Assembly (NCBI RefSeq): GCF_023973825.1
Contig: NC_090122.1
Span: 248,001-312,000, forward strand
Direction: 5' to 3'
DNA: 64,000 bases
DNA from: Plasmodium brasilianum
Taxonomy: Eukaryota > Apicomplexa > Aconoidasida > Haemosporida > Plasmodiidae
Each line of letters begins with the position of its first letter. Positions within the stretch are counted from its first letter, which is position 1. This document shows, piece by piece, positions 1 to 25,022 of the stretch. The notes under the pieces were generated by a model. It saw nothing but the letters and a program-made list of their open reading frames with translations. It searched no databases and was not told the origin of the DNA. A program made the translations under genes and the position numbers.

Positions 1-321
1 ATTCTACCAACTCAAAAACTACATATATTAACACGTTTTCATGAAAATATCTTTTTGTTCAATAAATATAACACTGTTTATAATGGCCAGGCGATAATCA
101 ATAAACGCTCGAATGAACATTTAAAAGAAGTAGACTTAAAATTTCCTTTCCATTTTAGAATGCGTCATAGGGGCATTCAAGGATACTACGAAATTATCAC
201 CGTGATATGTAAAAATTATAAGAAAATATTGGTGTGCTTAAAAATTTTTTTTTTTTTTTTATATACATATACTGTACACTGCATAAATACAATATGCACG
301 ACTCATTCACTTAAGAGCTGA
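1..321 (+). CDS. Partial open frame at left edge, likely 3' end of a gene
   Basis: Frame 1 is open from the first base of the window to a TGA at 319-321, about 106 codons. Residues in the middle (from LFNKYNTVYNGQAII to GIQGYYEIITVICKNYKKI) are of mixed composition with few repeats, which is unusual for non-coding DNA this AT-rich. The last ~30 codons cross a T-run (Phe tract) and look less coding, so the true end may be earlier, or a splice donor such as GTAAAA near 210 may be used. There is no ATG near the left edge, so the start or an upstream exon lies outside the window. It would be convergent with the MIF4G gene, whose stop is about 220 bp away. I do not recognise the protein. Confidence 0.42.
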   Translation: MLPTQKLHILTRFHENIFLFNKYNTVYNGQAIINKRSNEHLKEVDLKFPFHFRMRHRGIQGYYEIITVICKNYKKILVCLKIFFFFLYTYTVHCINTICTTHSLKS

Positions 322-540
322 AGTTTATAGTACTGTTGTTTTAAAAAGAGTTACACGGAAAAAAAAAAATAATAAATTCATTTGTACTACACGAGCAGTT
401 GTAAAAAACGTATATATGTGTATATATATATATATACACATTACATATGTATGTACTTAAATGCACATACTTTAAGCACATTTTCACACAAAGGCAAAGA
501 TCATGCGATAACGATAAAAATGATGGGTAATGGCAAATTA

Positions 541-12918
<12,378 letters not shown>

Positions 12919-12936
12919 TTTGGAAAATGCGAACAT

Positions 12937-13023
12937 GTAAATATATATATATATAAAAATATATATATGTATGGAGGTATATATATATATACGTAAATAT
13001 GCGTATGACGAAAGCGAATACAC

Positions 13024-13059
<36 letters not shown>

Positions 13060-14463
13060 TTATTTATTTATAAAATACATGTGCAAATATATGTGTATAC
13101 GTGCTACACGCTTCAACATGCACATATGTAACATATGTCTTCAGTTGTCTGCTTTATGCGTATTACAATAATTAATATTTAAAATAAACAAAAATAAACA
13201 AAATGATAAATATTATATTCAACTATTACCGCACGATATTACATATATTACAAACATATGAACGTGAATATGTTTGCAGTAATGTATATAAAAAAATAAT
13301 AAAAATAAATGAAATAATAAATAGGCTCTTATAATAACATTTTATATCAAAATAATTGCTACACTAAAATGATCACTCTTTACGAAAATTCTATCCTTTC
13401 GATGTTTTGTTTTTTATTCTTATGCTTGTATCTTGTTACATAAAATAATTGTATGTTATATATTCATATATAAACTCAATTATTTTACCTTCTACAAATA
13501 GTACATAGTAAAAGGTAAATTTTATTTATTCACAGTATGTACTATATATAAACATATACACATATTTATACAAATACATAAACATACACATATATAAATA
13601 TATGCAATAACTTTTATATCTACTTTTACTAAGAAAAAAAAATCAAAAACTCTTAATTATTCTTAACACAGGTGAATACAAATTATTAAGTTTAACATTA
13701 AGTAGATGAAAATATATAATTACATTTACATTTTCATATAAAATATTTACAAGAGAATATTGTTTTTTTTATATTACATTATTCACAATAATTGAAAAAA
13801 AAAAAGGAAAAAATATACACAGATAAATAGATAAAAATATATGTACATATTTGTATGAGAAAAAAAAAATAATAAATAAATACATATACATATTGTTTAC
13901 TATCATGATGTAAAAAGTAAATGAATTAGCGCACAATTATAAGAGTCTTATATTGTTCTATTCCGCAAAATTTTATTTACAAAAAGGTATATGCGTTTGT
14001 ATATGCGTTTATGTATGTGTTTATACAGATGTTTGCATACGTGCTTGTATATGTGCATATACGTAATTTGTTAATGGGGAAATTTTAAAAAACAGAATAA
14101 AAAATTACAATAAAATAAAAGTACGAAATAAATATATATATATATGAAAAGAACGTATAAGTGGGGTTTAAAATGATGGATTATTAATTTTGCTACAACC
14201 ATAAAATAATACATGCTATATTATATAGATAATTTTGCATTTAAAAATATAATAGTGAGTAGAATATTTAAAATGAAGTATATCTCACTTTTATACATAT
14301 GTTCATGTACATTATTTAATATAAGCAACTACTTATGATATTACACACAAACAAATTATTGTATATCTAGTATGTACGTATATATATACAAATACGTCTA
14401 AGGAACATATAACAAAAATTAATATAGGAAAAGTTTACTATAAAGCCACATGAATAGTTCAAA

Positions 14464-14499
<36 letters not shown>

Positions 14500-16036
14500 G
14501 CATATATTACATATGCATATATTACATATACATATATTACATATACAATATTATGTATACGTGATGAAAAAATATTGTCGATGAAATAAAAACAATATAA
14601 AAATGAGAATTTATATAAATTTATTTACATGGAAAACACAGTACCATATATTATAGTTAGGTTCACATTATAAGTAGTGCACAAATAAATAAATATATAT
14701 AAATAAGTATATATAACTATTTTATGTAATTTACCCTATAGCTGTAAAATATTTTACAATAACATAAAAGTCTATTTAAAATACATTGCATTTAACAAAG
14801 ATAATAAACAACACAAAATATAACACAAACTATTCTCCTTTCTTAAAAATAACATGAACAGAATTTTTTAAAATAATATATATTTGTAAATTCTTTCACT
14901 TAAACTTTTTCTATGTAAGGATCGTATGTGTACATAAAACATGTGTCTTATATATAATAATTAGGTCATATAAAATTAATTAAAACTAAAATAAATTAAA
15001 AAAAATAAATATAAAAAATAGAGGGAAATAAAAATACATACATATATGCATACATATATACATACATGAAAAAAATTAAATGTTCTATTTATTTATTTAA
15101 AATTGTAAAATCGTAAAAACATAAAATCTCCATATGTTTACGCATGTACATGCACATATAATATATATACACGTGTCAGTATTTCCTATAAATAACTATA
15201 AAACTAAAAATTATATTTTATTATACGAATGTACGTTTGCATAAGTGGTGTAGTATAAATTAACGATGGATATGTGTTCTGTTTATAAGTCTTTAAATAT
15301 ATTTGTACATGTACATATATATAATTATACGTTTTAATTATAAAATTTGCATATAAAACATACTGGCACGTGTATTGATAATTTGTTCAATATTCGGTGT
15401 AATGTCGTCTATTTCTCTCGTGTTGACAGCCGTTTTTTTGTTAAAACTATAAATATTTTAAACCTTTTTACGTAAAAATTAAAAAAAAAAAATAATAATA
15501 TAAAATACAATAATATGAAATAAAACAATAAACTTTTGTATATATATATATAAACATAAGCGTATTCATGCAATGCTTTTCCAATCTTATGATTCTTTAA
15601 AATTATTTTTTCCTAAATAAGTTCTTCAAAGTATTTTTCAGCGTGTAAATAATACTTCTATTGCATATGTGTAAATATAATATATTTCTTTTATATTCCT
15701 CACTATATATTTTTACTTATGTTTGTCCATATAAAAATATAACGTTCAATATACACATAAAATACTCAACGGTAAAATGGGCAACTATATATATATATAT
15801 ATGTATGTGTGTATATATATACATGTGCATATGTTCTTTATAAATATATGCGTAAACTGGAAAAACAGAAACGTTATTCTTTGACAAGCATACCTTTATA
15901 AATAGGAGTGTACATATATTTAATCATCAACATGTTACAAAATTATTTTTTATGTACTATAACAATATGCGTCTTAACACGAGTTTAACACACACTTACA
16001 ACACTGTCGAATACTTAACACGTATATATGTATAAG

Positions 16037-16080
<44 letters not shown>

Positions 16081-16162
16081 TATAACTTAATAATTAAAAA
16101 AAGTGTGTTAAATACTTAGACTCATATACGATGTAAAACTGAATTAATCCCTATATAAATAG

Positions 16163-16198
<36 letters not shown>

Positions 16199-17283
16199 TG
16201 ACAAGTTCCTTCATGCCTTTGTAGTAATTTTTTCTTGTCAAAATAAATAAGATATGTTTTCAAGCATAATAAACATGCAAACATTAGAACATATAGAATA
16301 TATACAAACACGTTAATACAAAATATTTTAAGCAAGTAATAAACATATAATATGTGCGTAAATAATCAAATTCCGTTAATTGTTCCTATTTCATAAATAT
16401 AAAAATAAATAAATAAATGAATAAAAAAAAAAAAAGAAAAAAGTATAATTATTACATATATATACATACACTTATAATATGTAATACATTAAATATATTG
16501 TATAATGAATAATTATATAATACTATATTATCTACATTTCATTGGGCATATAATTTTTTATATGTAACATAAATAATTACTTATTTTAAGAAAATATACA
16601 TATTTTATATATTCCTTTGCAGTCTATATATTGATAATATATTTTTAATATAATAATTAACATATACATAAGTGTATTTAAATGGATAAATATATATTAT
16701 TTGTATATACATAAATTTTTTTCCACTACATGTATATATATATATATATATAAATATATATACATTTGTGCTTTTTTATTACTTATTTTTCGCCTTCTTC
16801 GTTTTTCACCTTTATTTACTGATTATTTATGTTTCAAAAATTCTCTATAAAATTTTCGTTTTTCTTTTCCTTTATATCGTAAAATGTATACAATTAATAT
16901 ATATATACATACGTATTATATATAAATATATGTATAACTGTGGGGTTTAAAATTTTTGTTTTTTATTATATACATATATATATATTTTTTTTTGTTCCAT
17001 GTATTTTTTATAAATAATATATATAAATATATATAATATATAAATGTATATAATATATAAATGTATATAATATATAAATATATATAATATATAAATATAA
17101 AATTAAAAAATATATATATATATTTTATTAACAAATTTACATATTTATTAAATACATAAAAATATTCATTTTTGAATATTTAATTTTTGCCTGAAAAATT
17201 TTTATATTGCAAAATATTTTACAATCTCATATAAAAGAAATATGCATAATATATATATATATGTATATATACACTTAAATATT

Positions 17284-17315
<32 letters not shown>

Positions 17316-17372
17316 AATTATAGGTTAATCATCGTATATATACATGACTATTTTTACAATATATTATGTATT

Positions 17373-17421
<49 letters not shown>

Positions 17422-19104
17422 TATATATATGTATTTATGTACGTATTTATATATAACATTAATTTTTACTATCATTAATATATATATATGTATATATATA
17501 ATATGTATATATATATATATATAAATATATATGTATAATGTATATATGTATATATGCATATGTGAACATAATATTATATATAAATGTAAAAATGTATTAA
17601 TAAAAGTGCATGTAATAATATTAAATTATCATTCAACTTATTGTGCACGCTTATTTTTGAAGTACAAATTTTTTTGTCCTTCTATTTATATTATCTTGAA
17701 GTAATATGAAAAAAAAAAAGAAAAAATACTTTTAAAATATTCTTTATAAGAGAGCATATTACATTTATTTCGAATGCTTTCATCCGTAGTAAAAAAAATA
17801 AAATAAAATAAAATAAATAAAACTATACAATTAAATAAATTTATAAGCCTTTTGAAAATGTTTTGTGTTATATCATTCAAATAAGCGCAGAATATATATA
17901 ATATATCAAACGTTTCTGTAAAAAAATAGTAAGTATAAATGTATATACTTATTAATGATATCATATGTAATTATAAATACAGTAATGAAAAAATTAGTAT
18001 AATTAAACAAAACGTATATATTGAAATACATACATATACTGTACACAAAGCGTATGTATTATATATAAGCGGCATTTTAAGTCATCAAGCATGAAATAAC
18101 TCTTTTTGTGCAAAGATTAGCGTATATGCATGTATACATATATATACATACGTGTGTATTATAATAAATGTATTTTCTTACCTTTTTTCATGTACGAATA
18201 TTTTATTAATAGCATTTTTATTACATATACACAAAAAAAAAAAAAAAAAAAAAAAATTCTTATAATAATGTTAAAAAAGTATATATAAAGATTTTTTACT
18301 AAAAAAAAAAAAAAAAATACGTTAATTTCCATTGTATGTTCATATTTTTTGCTTCTTTATTTTTTAATTTAAATATTTGTTTTAACATTTTATTTTGGAA
18401 AGGTAATAACATTTTCCGAATATTTTATTTCCTCCTGTAAATTTATTGTACTACCCTTTTTGCAATTTTCTAATGGGCATTATTATCCCCAATAAAATGC
18501 ATATACACATGAAACAGCCTTCATTTATCCTTTTTTTTTTTTTTTTCGTACTTTTATAAATTTAAATAGCATAAAAAAAAAAAAATGTTTTGATTACAGC
18601 TAAATACTCGAAATGAATTAACTTTTTTTTAACTTTACAAATGATATCATAATAAAATATTTCTTATTGCATGTTGTACTATTATCATGAAAAGGGAAGA
18701 AAAAATTAGGTATCCTTTTTGTGTACGCATATATGTATAAATATGCTTATTTATATGTATACATACACACATCTGTACAGATGTGTACGTTTAACACATT
18801 GAACTAAGAATAGGTTGCTCCATTACAATGTATATTTATTGCACTTTTCTGTTATTATGTTCTTTCTATATATTACTTTATTAATAATGTTATTACAACC
18901 AAAAAATGAGGGGTGGAAATGTTTTAATGTTATTAAAAAAAAAATTAATTATTAGTAAAAGATGAAGGCAAAATGGCTTTTTTTCTTTTTTATTTCATGT
19001 ATAAAACAAACAAACATTAAAGTTTTTGTGTGTATAATCCACTTTTCATTTTATTTTATTTTACTTTTTTTTTTTTTTACTTAAAAGAAGAAATAAAAAA
19101 AAAA

Positions 19105-19157
<53 letters not shown>

Positions 19158-19703
19158 AAAAAAAACAGATAATTTATAAGCATAAAAATTTTACATAAAA
19201 TTCAAAGTTATTTTTGTTATGAAATACATATAAAATGAGCTACTTGAACAACTGTACAAATATGCATTAAAAATAATTATTACATAAATATTTATATATA
19301 TATATATATGTACACACATATATATGAATTTTATATGTATGCATAAATTCGCTTCTATAAATAAAAAGATACTAATTTGTGCAAAAGCCCAAAGAGGAAC
19401 AAAATTTTTTTTTATTAACATTATATATACATAAATATATGTATATATGTATATGTATATATGTGTATGTTTATATGTATATATGTATATGTTTATATGT
19501 ATGTGTATATATGTGTATATGTATATATGTATATGTATATATGTATATGTATATATGTATATGTATATATGTATATATGTATATATGTATATATTTATAT
19601 GTATTTATGTATGTATATGTGTATACGTGTATCTATGTATATATATGCGTAAATTTATGTATATATGTCTGTATGTACGTCTATATCTTTATATAGGGCC
19701 ACC
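12937..19703. other. Long AT-rich intergenic tract upstream of the MIF4G gene
   Basis: About 6.8 kb with no ORF that looks coding; the short ORFs here are Tyr/Ile/Phe readings of (AT)n and poly-A/T. Contents seen: (AT)n arrays (13029-13052, 16040-16078, 17380-17430), long A or T runs (14465-14496, 16162-16195, 18234-18255, 19098-19155), and a (TATATG)-type tract at 19440-19640 just past RAD51. It lies between the 5' end of the MIF4G gene and the 3' end of RAD51, so it should hold the MIF4G promoter and 5' UTR and the RAD51 3' UTR. No specific element is identifiable. Confidence 0.7.
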
Positions 19704-20756
19704 TTACTTTTCTTCATAATCCGCTATACCCCCTTCAGTTATAGCGAATACGGCTTCTCCTTCTGGTAAAACAGGAGAATCATAAATTTTACAAATTCTA
19801 CTTTCACCCCTTCCTTTTCTTAAATATAAACGCGTTTGGCTAGCATGCGCAATTATATTTCCTCCAATTGGTATTTTTTCTTGACCACCAAACATACTTA
19901 TGGCATCTACTTTTGCCACAACTTGATTAGTTATTAAAACTGCAACTCCATATATATCTGCCATTCTTTGTAATCCTCTTAAAAATCTACATAGATGAGA
20001 TTGTCTATTAGCTAGTTCACCTCTACCAATGTATTCAGATCTATATAAAGCTGTTGCTGAATCGACAATTATTAGAGCAAATCTCGTACCTGCCATCATT
20101 GCACTTGCATCTACTAATAACTCTGATTGATGATCGCAATTATATGCCTTAGCATATGCTATATTGTTTAAGCAATCTGATGGATGCAAACCATATCTTT
20201 TAGCTATAGCTACAATACGTTCAGGTCGAAAAGTACCTTCTGTGTCTATCCATAAACATTTCCCCTCCCCTCCTGATTTTTCAACTGGCAATTGACATGT
20301 AATTGCTAATGTATGACACAGTTGACTTTTTCCTGTACGAAATTCTCCAAATAATTCAGTAATTCCCCCTGTTTCTATACCTCCTTTTAATAATGAATCT
20401 AATTGCTTTGATCCTGTTGTAAACTTTATTAAATTTTGCCTTGCATCATGATAATCAATTGCATTGCAAAAACCTGAATTACATAGCTCTTTACATGCTT
20501 TTTTTAATTTTTCCGCTTTTTGTTCACTTATACCTTTTATAGCACATAATGTACGCATAGGAGCATATGCTACACATTCTACTGTTTGTAGCCCACCTTC
20601 TCTAAGTAATTCTAAATCTCTTTTTACAAATCCTTTTGCTAATAGTTGCTCTATTTTTAATGGCCCTGAGGAAAATGGCTCATCTTCTATTTCTACTTCA
20701 GTACTTGTATTTGAAATTTTATGGGTTATTTCTTCTTGTACGTTTGCTGGTTTCAT
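19704..20756 (-). CDS. RAD51: DNA repair recombinase RAD51
   Basis: Eukaryotic RecA-family recombinase of 350 residues, normal for the family (human 339). It forms ATP-dependent filaments on single-stranded DNA and carries out strand exchange in homologous recombination in the nucleus. Order: N-terminal helix-hairpin-helix region (about 36-95, [17 protein letters not shown]), an FxxA polymerisation motif (F96-C-N-A99), linker ITTGSK-like segment ([20 protein letters not shown]), Walker A GEFRTGKS at 137-144, Walker B LIIVD at 228-232, and the L2 region to a conserved C-terminus ending [12 protein letters not shown] at 20756 starts the family-typical short variable N-terminus. It is intronless with ordinary codon use and little low complexity, unlike its neighbours. 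Identification is secure because motifs run along the full length. Confidence 0.98.
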   Translation of the reverse strand: MKPANVQEEITHKISNTSTEVEIEDEPFSSGPLKIEQLLAKGFVKRDLELLREGGLQTVECVAYAPMRTLCAIKGISEQKAEKLKKACKELCNSGFCNAIDYHDARQNLIKFTTGSKQLDSLLKGGIETGGITELFGEFRTGKSQLCHTLAITCQLPVEKSGGEGKCLWIDTEGTFRPERIVAIAKRYGLHPSDCLNNIAYAKAYNCDHQSELLVDASAMMAGTRFALIIVDSATALYRSEYIGRGELANRQSHLCRFLRGLQRMADIYGVAVLITNQVVAKVDAISMFGGQEKIPIGGNIIAHASQTRLYLRKGRGESRICKIYDSPVLPEGEAVFAITEGGIADYEEK

Positions 20757-21153
20757 TGTTAGACATAACCAAAAAGAAAATGTACAGTATAATATAGTAC
20801 AATATAATATACGAAAGGATAAATAAAAAATAAAATTTATTTAGAGTTCATATTTTATCCTTCGTAAAAAATTAATACGCTTAAAATTAATAGATATATT
20901 CATATTTTATCGGGCGTGAAGGGGTTTCTCCCTAACTCTTTTATTTTATTTTATATATATATATACTTATATATATATATATATATTTTTTTTTTTTTAT
21001 CATATAAGGAATCATGTGTATTTTTTTTTTTCTTTATTCTACTTTTATTTCAAGAAATTTATGAATTATTTTATTATTATCAAATTGATGATAAAAGGTG
21101 TGTTAATTTTTAACTCAATTATAAATACACAATTATATATACGTATATATAAA

Positions 21154-21184
<31 letters not shown>

Positions 21185-22310
21185 AAACAGATGTTAGTAT
21201 ATATACATGAAGTGAAATTAAAAACGTACAATTAAATAATTAAAGTACTAAATAGTATAATCAATCAAAATTAAATAAACTTGAAAAGTAAAAAGATTAA
21301 ATAAAAAATTGAGATAAAAAACATATAAGAAAACAAACAAGAAGGAAAAAGTATTTCAAAGTTCCAAATTCGATTGAATTTTTTTTTTTTTTTTAATTTT
21401 TTGCACATTGAAATATAATTTATGCATCTTTTTGCAAAATTTTCATGTTTTTTTCTGAAAAGGATTCGTATTATTCTTAGCCGTTCATAATAATTAGTAA
21501 AAATTATGACATGTTCATGCATTTTTGGTAAAAAAAAAAAAAAAAAAGTTCAATAATTTTAAAATATTGACTTACTGAATTATGCGCTTAATGAAATACT
21601 GAAAAACTTCTATCGTGCATGGAAAAAATGAAAAGAAGTAAAACACGTTAACACAATGATAACGTTGTAATTTGTTAAGGATAGAATTGCTATGTAAAGC
21701 ATAAAAAATAAAAATGAATACAAATGGAAGTTAAATAACTGTATGGCTACCTATGTTATAAAATTTATTCATAACGGTTGTACTGAATACGCACACATGT
21801 ATTTTATATAAAATTTAAAGTGTGCAGGATCCTTAAATGTGTATATCAAATTAGCTATCTTTATGTTTTAAATGTGTTTCTTTTAATAACTATATTTGTG
21901 TAAAAATTAGTTTTCTTTAACAAATGGAAAAGCATTGAAAAGGTGTATAATCACGCCGAGAAATTGTAATCTTATTAAGGCATATTTTAAAGGAGCCTTA
22001 TTTTTTTTTTTTTGGTACTTATGTCAAGCCAAATTTGAAAGAGCTCTCATTAACTGCGGGAAAAAAGGAAAGAAAAGATGACCTTATTATATGCACATAC
22101 AATCAGAAGTAATAAAATGATAAAATATTAAAATAATAAAATAATAAAATATTAAAATAATAAAATATTAAAATAATAAAACAATAAAACAGTAAAACAA
22201 TAAAACAATAAAACAATAAAACAATAAAATATTAAAATAATGAAATAATAAAATATTAAAATAATACAATTTTAAAATTTTAAAATACGAATAGTTAAAA
22301 TATCATCATA
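20757..22310. other. Intergenic: RAD51 upstream / UXT-like downstream
   Basis: AT-rich spacer holding the RAD51 promoter side and the 3' flank of the UXT-like gene. It contains poly-A at 21157-21181, and a degenerate aataaaatatt-type repeat at 22115-22275. A minus-strand ORF at 21271-21522 (83 codons, starting MHEHVIIFTNYYERL, with a Lys run and hydrophobic tail) has an ATG, but I cannot tell it from chance; it is not called as a gene. Confidence 0.6.
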
Positions 22311-23066
22311 TTAAAATAAATCATTTGAAAATTCAGATAATACAAAATCAAATAGTTTTCTGGTATTAATTACTATTTGTATGTGTGCTTTAATTCGTGA
22401 TATTTGTTTATTCCAGTAGACCAGTTTTCTAAAAGAAGCAAAAAGGTTACTATACATGTAACTACGTGGAGATCCACAACGAGATATAACAAAATAAATA
22501 TATGCAAACATATAAATGTATACGTACATATACATATATACAAACATATAATAAATACAAACATATAATAAATACATACATATAATATATACATACATAT
22601 AATAAATACATACATATAAAATATACATACATATACATATATACATACATATACATATACATATATACATACATATACATATATACAAACATATAATAAA
22701 TACAAACATATAATAAATACATACATATAATATATACATACATATAATATATACATACATATACATATATACATACATATACATATACATATATACATAC
22801 ATATACATATACATATATACATACATATACATATACATATATATAATGTATGATGTATCATTCATGACATATGTGACATTCTTTTTTTTATCTTTTACTC
22901 TTCATAAAGATTTATTTTCCTTTTCAAGAATACTATGGCATCTTCTAGAGGCATTTCTAAGTAGAATTCATATCCTATTTGTATGAAAATTTTGTTCTTG
23001 TCTATTCTATCAAAAAAAAAAAAAAAAAAAAAAAAAGACATATAACGCATTCGAAAAATAAAAAAA

Positions 23067-23109
<43 letters not shown>

Positions 23110-23531
23110 TAAATACATACGCATAAACACATACACACTAATAAAAAAGGACGAAGGTTCAACGTAATAATTAATAGCTGTTCTTTTTTTCGGTTAATTA
23201 CATGTCTGCATAAGCGTAACTGTCACAACCTAGTAGTGTAAGCGTTTCTATTTCTTTTTGATCCTTCATGTTGATAAACAGTTTGAGATTTTCGACTAGT
23301 ATTTCCCTGGACAAGTAAAAATATTTTGTGTTGTTTAGGAAATTTTTTTTTTAAAATACCCGCTGGGGTTTAAGCACAAAGCATAAAGTATCAACACTAA
23401 ATGTGTAATAAGAATATATATTGTTTATCTGTATAAATTTGGCTCATTTTTATTATAAGAAAAAAAATTACACTTTTCATAATTTGTCAAAATATACATT
23501 GAAATAATGAAGAATAAACAAATAAATGGCT

Positions 23532-23572
<41 letters not shown>

Positions 23573-23828
23573 ATGAATAAATAAATAAATAAAACAAAAT
23601 AAAAGGTGCGAATTATTCATCACGTGCCACAATTATCTTTTTTATAATTTCCTGCTCTTACATATCAAATATGTCTTGAAGTATGTCATCTCTCTTTTTT
23701 TGCCTTTCTTTTAGTTGTTGATGTAAAACATCATCAATAAAACTTTCACTTTTAAGAATTAATTTTTTGAAATCCTCGTTATTATTTTCACTTAATGCAG
23801 CATTTCCTAGTGCATCATACAAATTCAT
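22311..23828 (-). CDS. UXT: UXT / prefoldin alpha-like protein, four exons
   Basis: Spliced from sequence: exon 1 23662-23828, exon 2 23202-23306, exon 3 22899-23006, exon 4 22311-22428; 498 nt, 165 residues (human UXT 157). All introns are phase 2 with GT donors (GTAAGA, GTAATT, GTAAAA) and AG acceptors. ATG at 23828 has an in-frame TAA shortly upstream. The product aligns by eye along human UXT: N-terminal helix SFIDDVLHQQLKERQKKRD, the turn TLLGCDSYAYAD (UXT QVDLGCNFFVD), the hairpin KIFIQIGYEFYLEMPLEDA (UXT YVALGYGFFLELTLAEA) and the C-terminal helix ISRIKAHIQ (UXT MNIKAHIHM). UXT is a prefoldin-fold subunit of the R2TP/prefoldin-like complex and other nuclear assemblies; role here is inferred from family. 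The third intron carries the ATAC microsatellite. No single exon forms a notable ORF, so automated ORF calling misses it. Confidence 0.82.
22500..22845. repeat. (ATAC/ATATAC) microsatellite inside intron 3 of the UXT-like gene
   Basis: Tandem tacatata / acatacat / aaacatataataaata units filling most of the 470-bp intron. Overlapping minus-strand Tyr/Met/Val/Cys-rich ORFs in several frames are produced by this repeat and are not genes. Confidence 0.85.
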
Positions 23829-25022
23829 CTTTATAGCATTTTAGAATTCGAGAATATTTTATAAAGAAGAAAAATTAATAGAAGAAAGGAAAAACGCTCT
23901 TACAACTTTACGTAATATTTGCAACAACGTAATGTCAACTATTTTTTTTTTCATTCATTTGTTCTTATTATGAGTTAAGAGAATTGTCCACTCAGCTGAG
24001 CTTTCGTTTATCATATAGTGTTCCTTTTTTTGTCCTTTTTTTTTTTTTTCCTTTCTAATTGATATTTTTAAATGTAAATTTTTTTTAATTTTTCCGAAAC
24101 ATTATAACTGGTACTTCAAAAAAATTAAAAAAATAGTAAAATAATTGCGGATTATCTCATAAAAAAGTTTACAATAAAACGTAAAAAAAATAATAATAAT
24201 AAACTTTATAATAATGCCAAAGTAAATGTTTTAACAATAAGTAAAAAACTGTACATCGTATAAAAGTAGTGGGCTTTGAACAGGATCATTAATTACGAAA
24301 TGTAGCTGCGAGATGTAAAAGAATTTCAAAATGTATACAAAAAAATTGCAGCAAAATTGTACCAAAAAAATGCGGTAAAATTGAAGCAAAGAATGCAGCA
24401 AAATTGAAGCAAAGAATGCAGCAAAATTGAAGCAAAGAATGCAGCAAAATTGAAGCAAAGAATGCAGCAAAATTGAAGCAAAGAATGCAGCAAAATTGAA
24501 GCAAAGAATGCAGCAAAATTGAAGCAAAAAATATGGCAAAATTGTAGCAAAGAATGCAGCAAATTTGAAGTAAAAAATATGGCAAAATTGTAGCAAAGAA
24601 TGCAGTAAAAATGTGGAAAATAAAATTAAAATAAAACGAAATAAAACCATCTGACGTAGGTAATAAGTGCCGAATAACAAGAAACCTTATATGAAAAAAA
24701 AAAAAAATTTATATCAAAATTAACATGGGACGAAGAGAGACAATCATGAAGAACAACGTTTTAAAATAAAAAATTAAGCCAAATAGGAATACAAACAATG
24801 CATGTAAAGGATATTCAAACATAGTGTTAAAAATAAAAAGAGCTGTAAAAAAAGCAGCAAACGGAGCATCAAGAAGGGCGGGACATACAGAGGAAGGCAT
24901 ATATAATGTATAGGGTGAGGAGAATTTCCGTTTATTGCAAGGAGCAAAAAACGGAATATATGCGCAATCTCATCACTTTGACTTCCCCCCCCCTTTTATG
25001 TCTAACCACGTGCAGGCACGAA
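23829..25022. other. Intergenic with a 23-bp minisatellite
   Basis: About 1.2 kb between the UXT-like start and the coiled-coil gene stop. It holds the 24360-24612 minisatellite. A minus-strand ORF at 24709-24900 (63 codons, ATG, two hydrophobic stretches, start MPSSVCPALLDAPFAAFF) is richer in G+C than its surroundings and could be a tiny membrane protein or an exon, but lies only 122 bp from the neighbouring stop and has no recognisable relative. Confidence 0.6.
24360..24612. repeat. 23-bp tandem minisatellite, ~11 copies
   Basis: Unit begins gaagcaaagaatgcagcaaa on the plus strand. Copies at 24383, 24406, 24429, 24452, 24475 and 24498 are near-identical; later copies (24521-24612) alternate two diverged forms. 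Because 23 is not a multiple of three and the minus strand lacks stops, all three minus frames stay open (149, 98 and 78 codons), which mimics coding sequence. Confidence 0.92.

Noticed and set aside
12919..13023. N-terminal extension of the MIF4G ORF to 13023
   Set aside because: It reads an (AT)n tract as Tyr/Ile; the Met codons at 12936 and 12918 are more credible starts.
13024..19703. Centromere candidate because of extreme A+T and long gene-free length
   Set aside because: The repeats are ordinary dispersed (AT)n and poly-A/T without a compact 2-3 kb tandem core, and the syntenic position in P. falciparum is not, to my knowledge, centromeric.
19379..19719. Three overlapping plus-strand Tyr/Ile/Cys/Met ORFs
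   Set aside because: All frames of a (TATATG/TATG) microsatellite are open; no non-repeat coding sequence is attached.
24360..24612. CRISPR-like array
   Set aside because: Units are directly adjacent with no unique spacers, and the genome is eukaryotic.
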